A program made the position numbers and the translations under genes. 64,000 nucleotides of DNA, taken from NCBI RefSeq assembly GCF_047663525.1, contig NC_092589.1:60135501-60199500 (forward strand). Direction: 5' to 3'. Positions 45,120-58,200 of this stretch are shown piece after piece; position 1 is the first letter of the stretch; the number at the start of each line of letters is the position of its first letter. This DNA is from Anas platyrhynchos (taxonomy: Eukaryota; Chordata; Aves; Anseriformes; Anatidae). The notes under the pieces are model-generated. The model was not told the origin of the DNA, searched no databases, and saw only the letters and a program-made list of their open reading frames with translations.

Positions 45120-45250
45120 CCTCCTTAGTGTGAGAGACCTGGGCTGTGGTCTTGGTTCTGCTGTGGCATCTCTCTAACTCAGTTTCCTCCTCTGTCGAAT
45201 GAAAATAAAGAAGCTGCTCTCCTCTGTCGACCCTCCCGAGCGCTGCGGAT
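45120..45250 (+). mobile_element. Possible ancient MIR/CORE-SINE-like relic
   Basis: GACCTGGGCTGTGGTCTTGG, TTCTGCTGTGGCATCTCT, then AACTCAGTTTCCTCCTCTGT and CGAATGAAAATAAAG follow the order of MIR-type SINE consensus elements. Such relics are known to survive in bird genomes at low number. The call is tentative. Confidence 0.45.
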
Positions 45251-45737
45251 GACAGCGGTACGCAAGGAAGAGGAATTGTCAGGCAGCTTGAGGGCAGCAC
45301 ACAGCTCTGGCACGCCACGATCGGCAGCGTGCTGGGTGCAGTGTTGTGCCGTGTTGTGTTACCATGCGCTGGGGCGAGGATCAAGCTGCGTAGATGCAGT
45401 GACAGCTGTAGTCCTGCTCAGATAAGGAGAGAAATGGCCCGAGTTGCCTTGGCAACACTCGCTTTGCTTATCTTCTTGAGTAAACGGCAACTTTTATCCA
45501 TGCAGCTGACATCTGAGAAAAGTGACCATTGCCTGCAGAATGGAAAATGCTTTGGGGCACGCTGGAGAATTTTTTTTTCCCCAGTAATTAAGCACAACAC
45601 TTGTTACTGAGAAATAACCCTTGCCAAATCTACTGTCTGTAGCTGTCTCTAGCTGTCTAGATGGCCTCAGGTCACCATAGGGCCACACACCAGCAGATAA
45701 ACTGCTTGGGGCCTGCTGAGGGGTGGGAGATGGCGAA

Positions 45738-45747
45738 GGAAGTTCCC
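45738..45747 (+). promoter_or_regulatory. kappaB-like motif
   Basis: GGAAGTTCCC fits GGRRNNYYCC and is near-palindromic. An AP-1-like TGAGTCA lies about 75 bp further on (near 45,815). Motif evidence only. Confidence 0.2.
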
Positions 45748-48209
45748 GGGGCCCGCAGATGGTAACATGGCAGCAGCGGAAGCAATGATTCAGGGGGCAG
45801 AACTATTTTCTCTGAGTCATTGCCGATCCTTTACCTCTGCATCATGTTAGAAAAAAAAAATTCCTTGCTGCATAGTTACCATTTTTCTCATCATATTTAA
45901 AACTGAGGTTTTGGCCCCTTTTTAGCATCAGTGGAGGCTACAGCACTCTCTGCAGTAGCTGTTGCTGTGAGATTTTATTGGGTCTGTGGGATTTTATTGG
46001 GAAACAAGGTAAGAAGCCCAGCACTGAGAATCTGTCTGCCTGACCCCTGCCCAGAGGCAGGACCCATCGCACCTCAGTTGTTCCTCACTGATGCCCATGT
46101 TCCCTGTTCTTAAACACCCACAATGGTAAAGGTTTCTCACTCTTGGTGAGCATTACCAGTGTCTCCTTAGATTTACCAGCTGGAGGTGTTTCTTCATGTT
46201 TAACCTGTAGCTCCTTAACACGTGCAGTTGGAGCCAAGTAGCGCTAGCATCAGCATCAGTTTGCCCCAGGCACTTCCAGTTTTTAGGAAGGAAGTGAAGG
46301 ATTCTCCTTCCCGTTAAGGAAATGTGTGGAAATTATGTATTTATAATGCAAATCTATACCTTCAGACTTAGCTCTCTGTCTTTATAGTGAAAAGCCAGCC
46401 TAGAAAAAGCACCGGAGCGGGCAGGATGTTCAGGTTTCCCTGTGAGCCTGCTCTGCAGTTACAAGCAGTGGCAGCACCAAGCCCTGGCTCACGCCGTCAC
46501 TGCTGCTGTCTTTCACATTTCACGTGGCTGCAGTGAAGCTAGAGGCCGCCGTGATGGACACTGCTCAGGGCATTACGTAGGTGACTGAGTCACCATGAGG
46601 GTGGTGGCAGGGCCGCGACCCCATTCGGTGACCTTGACCTCATCCACCCATCCCTGAACACTCCTGCCGTCATGCCCCGGGTGACGAGCACCACAGAAGT
46701 CTGGCATGTTTCAGACTTTGACTGCATGCCAAACAGCCAAAAGAGCAATTCCTGACTGACGTCAGCTGGTTTCACTCCAGCTGTGTGGTGATATCCAAGC
46801 ACACTCCACAGCGCATGGGCTCGGTGATCACCATGTAGTGGTAGCACCAGACAGAGTTTAGGGCACAGCCGAGGCAGAACAGTGGTTTAACAGAACCTGG
46901 GAAGTCACATTTGTGCCACAGTGATGTCAGCAAAATATTTTAGGCCTGAGCTTGCCACAGAAACAAGCATGAATGAGGTTAGTGTCTCTTTTGAAAGCCT
47001 CCAAAGAACTTCAGATCAGGTCCCATATACCTTCTTGTCCTATAGACTTATCCTTTGTTTCACCTCATCAGCCGCATACTTAAGCAAAGAGATGGATCCT
47101 TTGTAAATCAGAGATGCTTGACTGAAGTCAATAGCACAGTGGTGTCATTTTATTAACAGCATATGGGTTCTGAACCCAAATGGAAAATGAATTTATTACC
47201 TGCCTGGATATAAATTTGTGGTGCAGGTCCTCACTTTCCCACACTGTCCCGTCCTGCTAGAGGTACCGCCAGATTGGTTTGGCTCATTTCAGAGTGGATA
47301 TGCCATCAGCTTTTGCTTCTATAGATGGTACTCTGCAGCCACTGCCCGCATAACAATTCCCTTAGTTACTTTCTCTTTCCAGGATGGCAACCTTACCTTC
47401 TCCTTACCTAGCAAAATTGTCCTCAAGTGCCAACTTTGAATATATATGTCTCTATATCCATTTATCTATTCATTCATTCTTATATCTCTGTGTAATCTAT
47501 CAAGAATTCAGCATTAGTCAAACTCTTTTTTTTTTTCCCCAGTTATTTTTTCCTAATGGGGAAAGAAAGGAAACAAACCCATATGAATTAGTCATACTGC
47601 ATATATAGCAATACCCCTTAATATATCTCGATCTCGTGTATAAAGAATGTAGCAATTTCACAAGAATCAGCTGGCACTTTACTGAAAGTGATTTTTAGTT
47701 TATATGACCAGGGAAAGCCACTGTTGCTTTTCATTTCCCAACAACAACCATTTTATCTTGAAACTGATATTTTGTAATATCTGAAATGAAGACAGTTTTT
47801 ACCAGAGCATCCTGGTGGCTTTACCGCTTTACCATAAGACCAGCAACACTGGGCAGATGAAAGTGGGTCATTTCCACTCAGAAAAGTCATCAATGTTGTT
47901 GCAAAAGTGGCTGCTGATTACAGCTGGACAAATAATTGAACAGTTGCTCCATGTCTGAGGTTTGCTTATTGCTACTTTACACTGACTTTCTACCTTTTCT
48001 ACCCTTTTGACAGCTGCTGACTTGCAACCATTTGCTGCATAGCTCTGTCTCTAGCATATAAGAGCCCTTTAAGGGCATGTACTTCTGCTTATTTAGGTGT
48101 CAGTTCTAAACAGGAAACAGATTTTTCTCTTTTTTTGGTTATAACACTCTTAAACTGGCAAACGTGTGTGTGATTTAGGTGGTTGCCAGCCACACCAGAG
48201 GTCTCGTTT

Positions 48210-48630
48210 CACTTGCGGCAGCTGATGCCAAGGGCTGATCTCATTTTCTTTGTTTTTATAGGAGTGCAACTCCGCTGACGTCGTTTGGCTTCCTGCTCGG
48301 GGAGGCTGTACGCGGAGTCCTCCGGGTTAGAAATAATCGGCAGCCCGTTAGCCTTCACCCTCTGCCTCTCACTTGGTTTCATCAGCCCGTCGCGCATGTG
48401 CATGACGTTTGGTCATGGCCATAGTGTGAAGCGCCTGTGGGAAGGGAATGTCCCCTCTGCAGCCGTTTCGGTCACAGCCGGGTGGCTGAGGTGGGTGTAC
48501 GGAGGAGGGAGAGGGAGCAAGTTTCAGGCACGCCGCTACCGTGAAGTACCTGTCGTGGGTGTTGTTTCCGCCCACAGAATCGCCATCAGACCTTCAGGTT
48601 TCAAGTGGGTTGAGTCCTGCCGGGTCATAA
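48210..48630. promoter_or_regulatory. CpG-dense patch with CRE-like motif in the gene desert
   Basis: Roughly twenty CpGs fall in about 400 bp, unlike the flanking sequence. TGACGTCG at 48,276-48,283 is CRE-like. A polypyrimidine tract ending in TTTTTATAG at 48,261 looks like a plus-strand splice acceptor. Open frames on both strands (plus 48,285-48,647; minus 48,403-48,209) have no recognised family. It may be an unannotated enhancer, promoter or lncRNA exon. Confidence 0.4.
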
Positions 48631-49489
48631 GCATGTCACAAAAATAAACGCAGGCCTCTGGAGTGGAGAGGTTACCAATGAGGGGGTGGTAGCACGGCTA
48701 AATAAGATCATTCCTCTTTTGGGGAAATACAGAGCGTATAATCAACTGTTCCTATTTCCAGGCAGAAAGGCTTTGGCTCCCTTGTTGCGTTGGAGTTGGT
48801 GCTGTGTTGCATGCGTAGGACAGCCACACCAAGGAAAGGTCATGCCCACACATGCTGTTTTCTGGTACAAGACCAGAATAATAACCATGGGCTAGTGAGG
48901 AATTTTTCTGAGAATGGCTGAGAGCAGAATCAAGGGGCATGCCTGTCCATCCTTTTATTTTTGAGGTATTATTTAGGGAGGTGGTTTCATGTGTTATTCA
49001 GAGCAAACCAGGGCAGACAGTCCTTCTCCTTGTGTTCCAGGTCTGTCCTCCTCTGAACCCTGCTTTAGTAATAAACTCATTTAACATTCCCCAAAACAGA
49101 CACCTCACGGTATTTTCAGTTAAGCTAAGGACTGCACTGCCTGAAGCATTCTGCTGTGTATAAGATGTAGTGCTGTGTATAACTAAGTAGTGCTGTGTTT
49201 TGTCAATGGAAGTGAGAGAAACAAATATATCTTTCATTCTTCTCCAAAAACATAATTCTTATTGCAAACGCAAGGTGGTCTATTGTTGCAAGTACATTAA
49301 AATTGCTAAGCTATACTGCAAATATAATTGTCCTATACTGTGACTGCTTGCAGTGCTGGTTTAAAGAGAACATTTCATTTTTTCAGTTGTTTTGAGACTT
49401 GTAGAACAACTAAAGAAAGTAGGAAGCCTTCAATCCAGTGCAAATGTAAGGAATTGCAACTCTGTCTTAATGTCCCTACATGGTTCAGC

Positions 49490-49843
49490 TCAGAGCTGAG
49501 ACATCTTTGGGGGAACCTCACAGCAGCCCCCAGCACCTATGGAGTGGTCAGCCAAAAGACAGTGCCAGGAGTTTTACAGCAGTACATGGTGGGAACATGA
49601 GAGACAAGGGTCAGAAACTGAATCCAGAGGTTCCAGCTGGATATAAGGAGACAATTCTCCATGAAGACAGTCAGGCACTGGATCAGGCTGCCCAGCAAGG
49701 CTGTGCAGTCTCTGTCCTTGGAGATTTTCAAGACTGACTGGACACAGCCCTGAGCGACCTGGTCTGAGCTCACAGGTAAGCCTGCTGTGAGCAGGAGGTT
49801 GGAGTAGAGACCTCTTGACATCCTGACACCCCGTGATCCTATG
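49490..49843 (+). mobile_element. CR1 LINE 3' end fragment
   Basis: CR1 landmarks: AACCTCACAGCAGCCCCCAG, CCAGCTGGATATAAGGAGA, GGCTGCCCAGCAAGGCTGTG, CCTTGGAGATTTTCAAGAC and GAGCGACCTGGTCTGAG, ending CCCGTGATCCTATG. 5'-truncated and diverged, inactive. Confidence 0.85.
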
Positions 49844-50859
49844 TCTAGGATTTAGCTGGTGTAAGGGTATGTAAAAGGAGAGTGTCTGCTCCTTTTAAGG
49901 GTCTTTTACAAGGCAACAAAGGATAATAAGAAATGGACGAAGTGATGGGAGCCAAGTCTGGTCAGTCACATTAATTTATGAGCATGTGAGACTGTAGGAA
50001 TGCTTACTCCAGCAGGGCTAAATGGTTTGTTTAACGCATGTTTAGAGGGCCTGGATGACAGAGGAGGCTGGAGGTTTGTTACACAAACATCTCTGTGCAG
50101 TGGCAGTGGGCAGGGAGACTGCTGCCGTGTATAAGAAGAAGCAGCTGGAGAAAGGAAAGGCACTGTTACACCCTAACCACACAATGATCACCCACAAGGC
50201 AGCAGTTGGAGGGAGGGAATGCTGGGCAGAGGGGATGGTGCGGCCCCTGCTCCTGGGGAGCTGCAAGGGTCGACAAGGTGGGAGTGCCCAGGTCCCATGG
50301 GCAGAGAGAGGTCTCTGGCTCTGCCAAGCAAGACATGTCCAGCAGGATACCCCTGGTAAAGGAGACAAGGCAGAACACAAGACTAGCCAGAATTTGAGAG
50401 TTTTAACATCACCAGAATACAAAATGATTATTGTACCACAGCGTTAAAATAATTACATTTATTTGGAGAATTTCAGTTCCCAGCCTGAGCTCATTTGGGT
50501 ACAAATCATTACAATTTCAGCTCACAGAGTGGGATGCCCATGCTGTCTACAGGACAGTCGCTGTGCTGAATGGTGTGGTTGTGTCATGCTTCTTCCTCGC
50601 AACTCAGATGCTCTTTGCTGGCCTGTCCCCTCCCTGCAGATCCCGGGGCCCCTGGGAGCCAATTGAAGTCACTGCGTTGTTGTGTGTGTGTGTTTTTTTC
50701 TAAGAATGTAAGAATTACCACAACTGAATGAATAATTCATTCATGAAAACAATGAATTAAAAAGAAGAGTGCTCCTCTGTTATTCTTGGAAATTGTTAAG
50801 CCAGTTTCTGTTTTTTTGTTTTGTTCGGTTTTTATTTTCTTTTTCTTCCTGTGCTGTGG

Positions 50860-51100
50860 TGGGGGCCGGCAGCGCCTCTCACCAAGTTTGCCCTCGGTGA
50901 AAGTTTGTGATGGGGTGGGGAGGAAAGGTGCACAGCTTGTGGGGATGAGCCCCCGGCTCGCCGCCAGCGCTGGCTCTGGTGGGTGTTCTCAGAAAGTCCT
51001 GCCTGCCTGCCCGGGCTGACTCAGCCTCAGCTGAGGGAGCGCGCGCAGGAGGCCAGCAGCCCCGGCAAAACTGGAAAGTACAGAGCGAGTCGAGTGTGTG
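50860..51100. promoter_or_regulatory. GC/CpG-rich patch with MARE/AP-1 motif
   Basis: GC-rich with clustered CpGs, including GCGCGCGC. GCTGACTCAGC at 51,015-51,025 is a perfect Maf-recognition/AP-1 core. Candidate enhancer or promoter of an unseen transcript; composition and motif evidence only. Confidence 0.35.
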
Positions 51101-51135
51101 CCGGAAAAAGAAGGAGATGACATGCAGAGACGTGG

Positions 51136-51156
51136 CTGTCTGTCTGTCTGTCTGTC
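51136..51156. repeat. (CTGT)5 microsatellite
   Basis: Five uninterrupted CTGT units plus one C. Confidence 0.9.
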
Positions 51157-53845
51157 ACAAGGCTAGAAAAACCGGTGACTCTCTGAATTCCCTGTGGGAT
51201 GCAGGGGTGCTTGGTGCCACGAAGACACCTTCGTTCTCGCAAGAGGGCAGGCTGCGTGGTTACACGGCAAAAGGAGCTACTGCAGGATCTCTGCAGGCTC
51301 AGGCTCTAAGCCAAATGTGATAGTAAATTCTTTCATGTTACTTTGAGGAAACCTAGGTACTAGGGTCAGGCTGACTTTATCAAACATACTGTCTTCCTTG
51401 TGAAGCTCCTCTTTCCAGCAGGTAAGAGATGGAGACCCAAAGGGATAATGCAGGTGGTCATATAGGGGTGGGAGTGTAAATACAGCCCCCCAGGTCTCAT
51501 TTGGTGGCACCTCCTTCCCCAGGGTCTCAGAAGAGCAAGCTAGTGTAAGTGCTGTGCATTATTGCTGGAGCTTGTGAAGTCTCCTTGCTTACACAACTGC
51601 AGGGTCTTGTGGCTGTAAGCTCTGTCTGGAGCTCATCCTGTGACCAGCTTGTTTGTAATGTGTCCCTTCTCCGTGGACCCACTGGTTCCTGAAGAGGGCC
51701 ACCCTCCTGCGACAGCTACCCTGCGCCCCCTGGGTCACCCTGACAAACTGCCTCTTCTCACAACATTTTCAGAGTTTTATTTTCTTCAAAGCTCCTGTCG
51801 CTGAGAGCTGTGGTTGGTGTTGGCCAGCAGGCTGCAGGTGAGCTGGCAGGATGCTTCTGAGAGGGGGAGGCAGGAAGGACAGACACGCACACACCACAAC
51901 TTACTAGAAGTGAGGCAGCTGACATACACGGCTGCTGGGGAAGACCCCAAGAGAAGCTTGTTCCTGCCCCTGCCTTGGGCTGCCCTGACACCCCAGGGCC
52001 TTCCCAGCAGGGCTGGCTTTGCCCAGATTGAGGTGACGTTGGTGGACCCCTGTTCCTAGGGCTTTCTACAGGAGGCTCTTTCTAAAGACCATGTGGTGCT
52101 GTGTGACTCAAGGCTCCTGCTGGGCACCTGGTACTCAGCCCTGACACCACAGGCTGGTCTAGTTTTTGGGAAGGGAAGCCAGTGCGGGGTGTGGGACACC
52201 CTGATGGTGGCACTTGTCTGCCACCACAACACCCCTCCCAGCCCTGAAATGCAGAATTAAGCCCTGAGATGGTGGTTCAGAAATAAGGGAATATCCCAGG
52301 TCTGCTAATAGCAGGGAACCCCTTAAATAAAACTCCTGAATGAAGATAGAAATGGGCTCGTGTGGAACAATGGAAAAGACAAAATAGCGTGACAACCACC
52401 AGCAGGCCTTACCATGGCCCTGCCTGGACATTCTGGGGCCCCTCATGGCCCTGATCCCCCTCAGCAGGCCTGCACCTGACCCCCACACCCAGGCCGAAGT
52501 CCCATATCCAGGGGGACAGTGGGTGCCTGGGGCTGGGGCTGCCCCCATTCCCCTAGCTGCGGGAGACAGACCCTGGTCTCTCGCCTCCACGTTTTGGGGA
52601 GTTCCCTCAGGCAGCACCAGGCCCCACACCACCCTGGCCAGTTCCTTGCTGTGCCCAGGAGGCCCTTTAGCTGGTAATGAAGCATCTCTGGGGTGCTGGA
52701 AGCTGAAGAAGTGCATCTTGCCTCTAGCTGCATGCGAGCCATGGTCTGTCAGGGAGCACAATCCCCCAGCTCCTGCTGACGGGGAGGTTATTCATCAACC
52801 ACAGGAAAAAGCCTTCCTGGTTTCAAACCCCGGGGGAAGCTCTGAGGCACGGCTTCAGCATGATAATAATACAAAGCAAACAGTGAATCAGTTTTGATTC
52901 AAAGCCCCTGTGAATGGCATGGGCAGCTTGCTTTCTCTCTCTCTCTATTTTTATTTTTCCTTGAAAAGGCAGTTCTGCACAAGTGTAGCACTGCAGGGAG
53001 TTTTGAACGCATTTCCCCTTCCTGCAGGATCTGTAGGGGGAGGCTTTTGTGAAGAGAGTCCATTGAAAAGCCCACCAAATCCACTTTGTTTTTCTCCAGC
53101 AGACAGGTGCTATTCAGCTGGCGTAACTCAACTCAACCCAGGTTATGTGGGAGATGGTGCTGGTTGCTCCTTGGAAGGCAGGGAGTAGTCATGTCCCTCA
53201 ACAGAGACCAAGTAAGGAGTCACGGAGACCTGCAGGTGTTCCTGCCACTGCTGGCATGGACGTGCCTACCAGAGCAGGTCTGCATCACGATGGTTCAGGC
53301 AGGATGGGTTAGATCACCACTTGAGTGGTTGTCCTAATATGGGCAGGACATAAAACTCTGGAGTTTAAAGAGGGAACTGACACTAGTGTTTAGGGATGAA
53401 AATAATCAAGTGTTCCTTTTTTCAGTGATAGTGACTGATCTGCAAATGTGCAGAGGGAGTTTTTCAGAATTCAGGCACATACTTTTTGTGGTTTGTATTG
53501 CATGATAATAATTTAAGCTACAGAAACCATCAAGTAAGTCTTTTCTATGGAGACCGTAAGACAAAAAATTTAAAACAACCCTCTAGAAACCACTGGCTTT
53601 TGGAGATATCAAGTACTTCACAACATCTAGGGTTGTTCACATTGGCATGGCAGCAAGGGAGCTTGCAGCAGGCACTGTGTAAGCCTCCTTGTGCTGGGCA
53701 ATGGAGCTGTTCCTGTGCTTCACTCTTGTTTTCTAACCAGTGAAGGCAGAAGAGACATCAGAAAGGAGGTGGGTTGTGTGGGCCAAGTGGGGACCACCTA
53801 GCTCACATTTGCTAGGAGTAAGTGGAACTTCTTCCCTTTTTTGTG

Positions 53846-53910
53846 CCTTTTTTTTTTCTTTCTTTTTTCTTTCTTTCTTTTTTTTTTCTTTTCTCACTTT
53901 CTTTTTTCAG
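53846..53910. repeat. Pyrimidine-rich tract ending in CAG
   Basis: T and C almost exclusively for about 60 nt, ending TTTTTTCAG. It resembles a very strong splice acceptor on the plus strand, but no convincing exon follows. Confidence 0.7.
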
Positions 53911-54999
53911 AGACAAAGGTGCAACATTCTTGAATTCCCAAAGCCTAATCCAAAGCCATGGGGACTTAGTGGCAGGTAGGTCTGTGGCACTGAAATGAGC
54001 AACATTCAGGAAAAAAAACATGATCCTAGAGACAAGTCCTGTGGAGACACAAAGCCTGACCCTACCAGAGCCACTGGCATGAACCCTTTTGGGCACATCA
54101 TCCCCCCTTTGCCAGGACAGCAGCGCACAAAGCTGCAGTGCCATCACACCTAGCTACAGCTACGCACATGACATAGTGCCACCATCACTGCTACATCACG
54201 GGGCAGCTCCAGGACAGCTCTGGGACATGTTGTGAGCCTGGCACCATGCCAGGGATAATCTATGTCCTGGCCAGGAGAATTGATTTGGGCACAGCTCTTC
54301 CAAGAGCACTAGTTCTTCTGTAGTGGCACCCAGTGCAAGGCTGCCAAGAGCCCAGCCTGCGGAGAGTGGCACTGGTGCTCTTTGGGCTGTGCTACCTGCA
54401 GTTCCCACACCAACCTGGGTGATGGATGAAGCCAGCCTGGAATTTGCTGCGTTACACATGAACGCGCTGAAAAGTTTCATTGATGGGATGCAGCACTCCT
54501 AACTTTTTCTTATTGTCCCAGCAGATGTTTTGAATGCTGGAGCTGCTCATTAGGTTTTATTCTGGGAAGGTGCTGTATCATCCCCTAATTTCTATGCTGG
54601 AAGTTTGGGGCCAACAATTGCAAAAATGCAGCTTTTCTTTTCCTTGTAATGTGTTTTCCTGTAAGAGAATGAATGGAAAGCAATTTAATTCATGAAGAAC
54701 AAGAAAAAAAGTTGTGAAAGACCTCCATAATTCAATAATCCAGAAAGAAGCCTTGATACCAACTTCCATTTCTCAGACTACTCAGTTGGCAAGATCAGGT
54801 AAAAAAAAATAAAATCCATTCAGACTCCTTAATAAGTATACAGCTGATTAAAAGGGAACAGCTCAAACACTTGTGATATGGGATGTGGACTGGAGTTCCT
54901 CATCTTCATTGAGTCCTACGGATTGCAAGGACATGACAGTCTATTAATCAAAAGCAAGCCCACAGCAGTGAGTGAGGTGACGCCAAAGGTAGAAACAGA

Positions 55000-55009
55000 G
55001 GAAACTCCC
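55000..55009 (+). promoter_or_regulatory. kappaB-like motif
   Basis: GGAAACTCCC fits the consensus. Weak evidence on its own. Confidence 0.2.
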
Positions 55010-55214
55010 TCACACTGATTCCACAGTTCCCCTTTAAGCGCTGCCTGAACTGAAGGAGGCAGCTTAAGCCCTATGCTCTATTACTGCACTTCCGTCGGGG
55101 GCTCTGTTTCCTCCTGTGGGAGTTGTCCTGTGAAGTGTCAGCCTAAAATAGTCTGTCTTGCTCTGTTAGATAGACTGTCAGCAAGTCCAGTTGCTTGTAA
55201 GGAAATGTACAGTA

Positions 55215-55266
55215 CTAGCAGATAAGCTACTGTCGCCTACATTTGTACTGCTAGCAGATAAGCTAC
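55215..55266. repeat. 16-bp exact direct repeat, 36-bp spacing
   Basis: CTAGCAGATAAGCTAC occurs at 55,215-55,230 and 55,251-55,266. Both copies contain AGATAAG, a GATA-factor motif. Confidence 0.9.
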
Positions 55267-58200
55267 CATGAACTAAATATGGTTTCTTCTTAAGAAGAAA
55301 GAAGATATGAAAAACACTGTGGGCATATTAGCTATGGAGAAGTCTTGGGGGAAAGTCAATGTTTTACTTAAGCACGGACATTGTGCTTATAGTTAGTACA
55401 GCTGGAGTTTGTGAAAGACTCAAACAAACATGAAGGTGCAAACTGTGGAGGAATGTTCTCCTGCTGGGCTGTGAGTGTGCTTTAGTGCTGAAGCATAGAG
55501 GCCAGCGGGAGACAGGAGGACATTAAGTCCTCTTATAAGGTCTGTTGCTTGTCTTTCCCGAGACTGCCCACAGAACTGTTCCTGAGATGGCGATTTCCAT
55601 GTGCATGCCAGTAAGATACTGCTTGGACACATTTTTTGGACACCTAGCAGGGTTCCTGTTTTCCATTCCTTTATCAAAACCATGCTGTTGCTTGAAGTTC
55701 AGTAAACAAAATCTTTTCATCCTTTTAATTTATTTCAGTCATGTTTCAGAGAGCTGCACCACAAATGACACCACTCTGGCTGATTTCATTAGCATTATAT
55801 ATGAGAGTGTTCAAAACGCAGTTCAAGGAAAAGTTCATCATAGAGCAAGAACCACAAAAAAATTATGAATTGGTCTTGAGTAATGGTGTTTCCAGACATC
55901 CAACTTTCTGTGTCCAATTTTCTCACTGTTAAGAATGGAAATAATGATGCTCCTACTGCAAAGCTCCTGGAGATCTACTGACAAAAACAACTCCATCTTT
56001 GATGTTGTGATCACTATAATTGCTGTTAGCAGTGCCAGGGTTTAATATGCAGTGAAATGGGATTGCGAGCCAAACTGGCACAAGCCACATAACCTCGAAA
56101 GAGGAGAAAAAGAAAGGAGTGTAAATCACCGAGAGCAGAGACTTGATGATATTACTCATAGCAATTTAAGATGCCAACATTGGCAGCTCTCTGCTCTGCT
56201 TCTCCAGCAGACCTTTCACTCACACCACAGAGCTGGCAGATCTGCACCCTATTTGTGCCTTAGGCATCCTAGTTCACTGCTTGATATTCTGGGATAGCTA
56301 GAAAGTCACCCTTTGTCATACCAAGGTCCCCAAGTGTAGAGGACAGTAGCTTTGTGCTCAGATTTTGGCATATAGGAATATGATGTCTTTTGCCCACTCC
56401 CTCATGGGAATGGAAACCTCTGACTTTAGTTCTTGGTGGACTGGATGGGTCAGTAGCATCTTCATCTGTCCTGCCTGGATTTTTCCAGAGCTTGCCAAGC
56501 TTAAAAAGAATTTAAAAACAGACTTCAGTTAAATCATCACAACTTCCCCGTATAGATGTGGCCAGAGTTTCTTACAGTAGTGACCTAAAAAGGAAGCAGA
56601 ACCAAGGCCTAGAGTTTTCCCAAGTCCCCACAAAGCCCTGTCCCCCACCCCCACCTCATTATTATTATTATTTATTTTTTTTCCTGAAGAGCTGGAAAAT
56701 GTCTCTGGTTTCTTCTGAAAAGGACACATTGCATGTGGAATTCAAACTAGTTTTTCCCATCATTGAATGCATACAGTCACATTTCCTGAGAGTTCAATCT
56801 CTGCTTTTGCAAAGCATAAAAGGTGGGTGAGAAATCCAGATTTTATTTCTGATAGAGAGCACGGTCTGTGCTGAGTTTTGCAAGGTGATTCCAAGATGCC
56901 AAAAGGAGTGCCATGACTCTGTAATGAAGAGGCGGCTACTCAGAGTGCCTAAGTAAACATCTGACTGACACCAGAGCTCTGTTTCTTATTTCTGGCTTGC
57001 TGATCATTGTTACTGTGCCTGTCCAGAAGAACTCCCAGAGACAGGTACAGCATAGGAAAGGCAGCCTGGCTCTGGTACAATTTGGCCAGGCAGTCATTGG
57101 AGTGACAGCAGAGCAGCCCTGTAGGGAAAACTACACTGCAACAGTAATGCAAGCAAAACTTTCATTTGCACACATTGGTCTTCGGTGACTTGCCCAGAAT
57201 TTGCTGACTGTGTTCTCTGGGGGCACTTTCAGGTCATGTTTCATTTTCTTTTTCCTATTGCAGCTTTCAAATCCCCCTTAGCATCAGCAGAGCTACACAG
57301 CAGGTAAGAAAGACCAGAAAAACAAAACAAAACAAAATGTTGCTGTTTAACACTGGCTTGTGGGAAATGCGAAAAGCTGAAGTTTAACAGACTTGAAGAG
57401 GTTGCTACCATATATGTTTTGTCATAGTACGGTAATATGAAAAATAACAAAGTGGACCAAGTAAAAATAAAAATAAAGTGCTTGCTGAAGGAATCCTGCA
57501 TGTGAATCCTTTTCATGTTCTTGCTGGCAGAAAGAGAAAAAACTGAGCACTACCATTGCTAATTGAAAATGGAGTTTTAAATGCTTGAAGAATATGTATG
57601 TAGGCTGACACACACTCTCACACACATAAAAGCAGTCTCCTACTATCTGCTAGACCAATTACCCCCCTACCCTCCCAGAGAGAATTCAAATTCATAAATG
57701 ATTTGAAGGCAGCTTACTTGCCAAGGTGTAATAGAAGTGCATCTTTTCATGGACAAAATGGGTACATTTTTTTTCCATTTATTTACATAATTTTTTGAGA
57801 CTTTGTAGGAAGCTGGAATGGTTCCATATTGACATGAGAAACTCTCCAGTTTTGTGAATATTTGAGTATCTGAATGAGGATTATAGTTGAGAGGATTTGT
57901 ATTAAAATATACTTGTTAGGGTAGCATGAAATTCTTGGGGGACCAGTTGTCTAAAAAAGCAGAGCTGGTGTTAGGGATTCACAATCATTTTCAAGGAAAA
58001 CATTTTCAGTGTAGATAACAATCTCATTACAAAAAGCAGTGAATATGTATTTTTGTTCTCTGCATCCTCAACATTTCTTGGTAGATCGTCGCAGCAAAAA
58101 CAATTTTTGTTTTGCTTTGAGTCTTGCCTTTCATGTTACTCCTTCCACTTTCTGTTTCCTTCCTCCTCACTTCCCTCTGCTTTGCAGGAAATTTTGGGTG

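Larger units (their letters stand above)
41100..48200. other. Upstream intergenic region, middle part
   Basis: No supported exon. Contains the LTR fragment at 42,127-42,440, a T-rich tract at 43,824-43,859 and a MIR-like relic near 45.1-45.25 kb. A modestly CpG-containing stretch lies near 46.4-46.8 kb. Open frames here show no family resemblance. Confidence 0.6.

Noticed and set aside
52159..52897. Overlapping long open frames (200 codons on minus, 150 on plus)
   Set aside because: They overlap on opposite strands in a GC-rich segment, have no recognisable domain or splice structure, and look like chance.
53740..53979. Strong acceptor-like pyrimidine tract suggesting an exon
   Set aside because: The tract is a low-complexity T/C repeat, and the following sequence has no open frame or donor that fits a gene.
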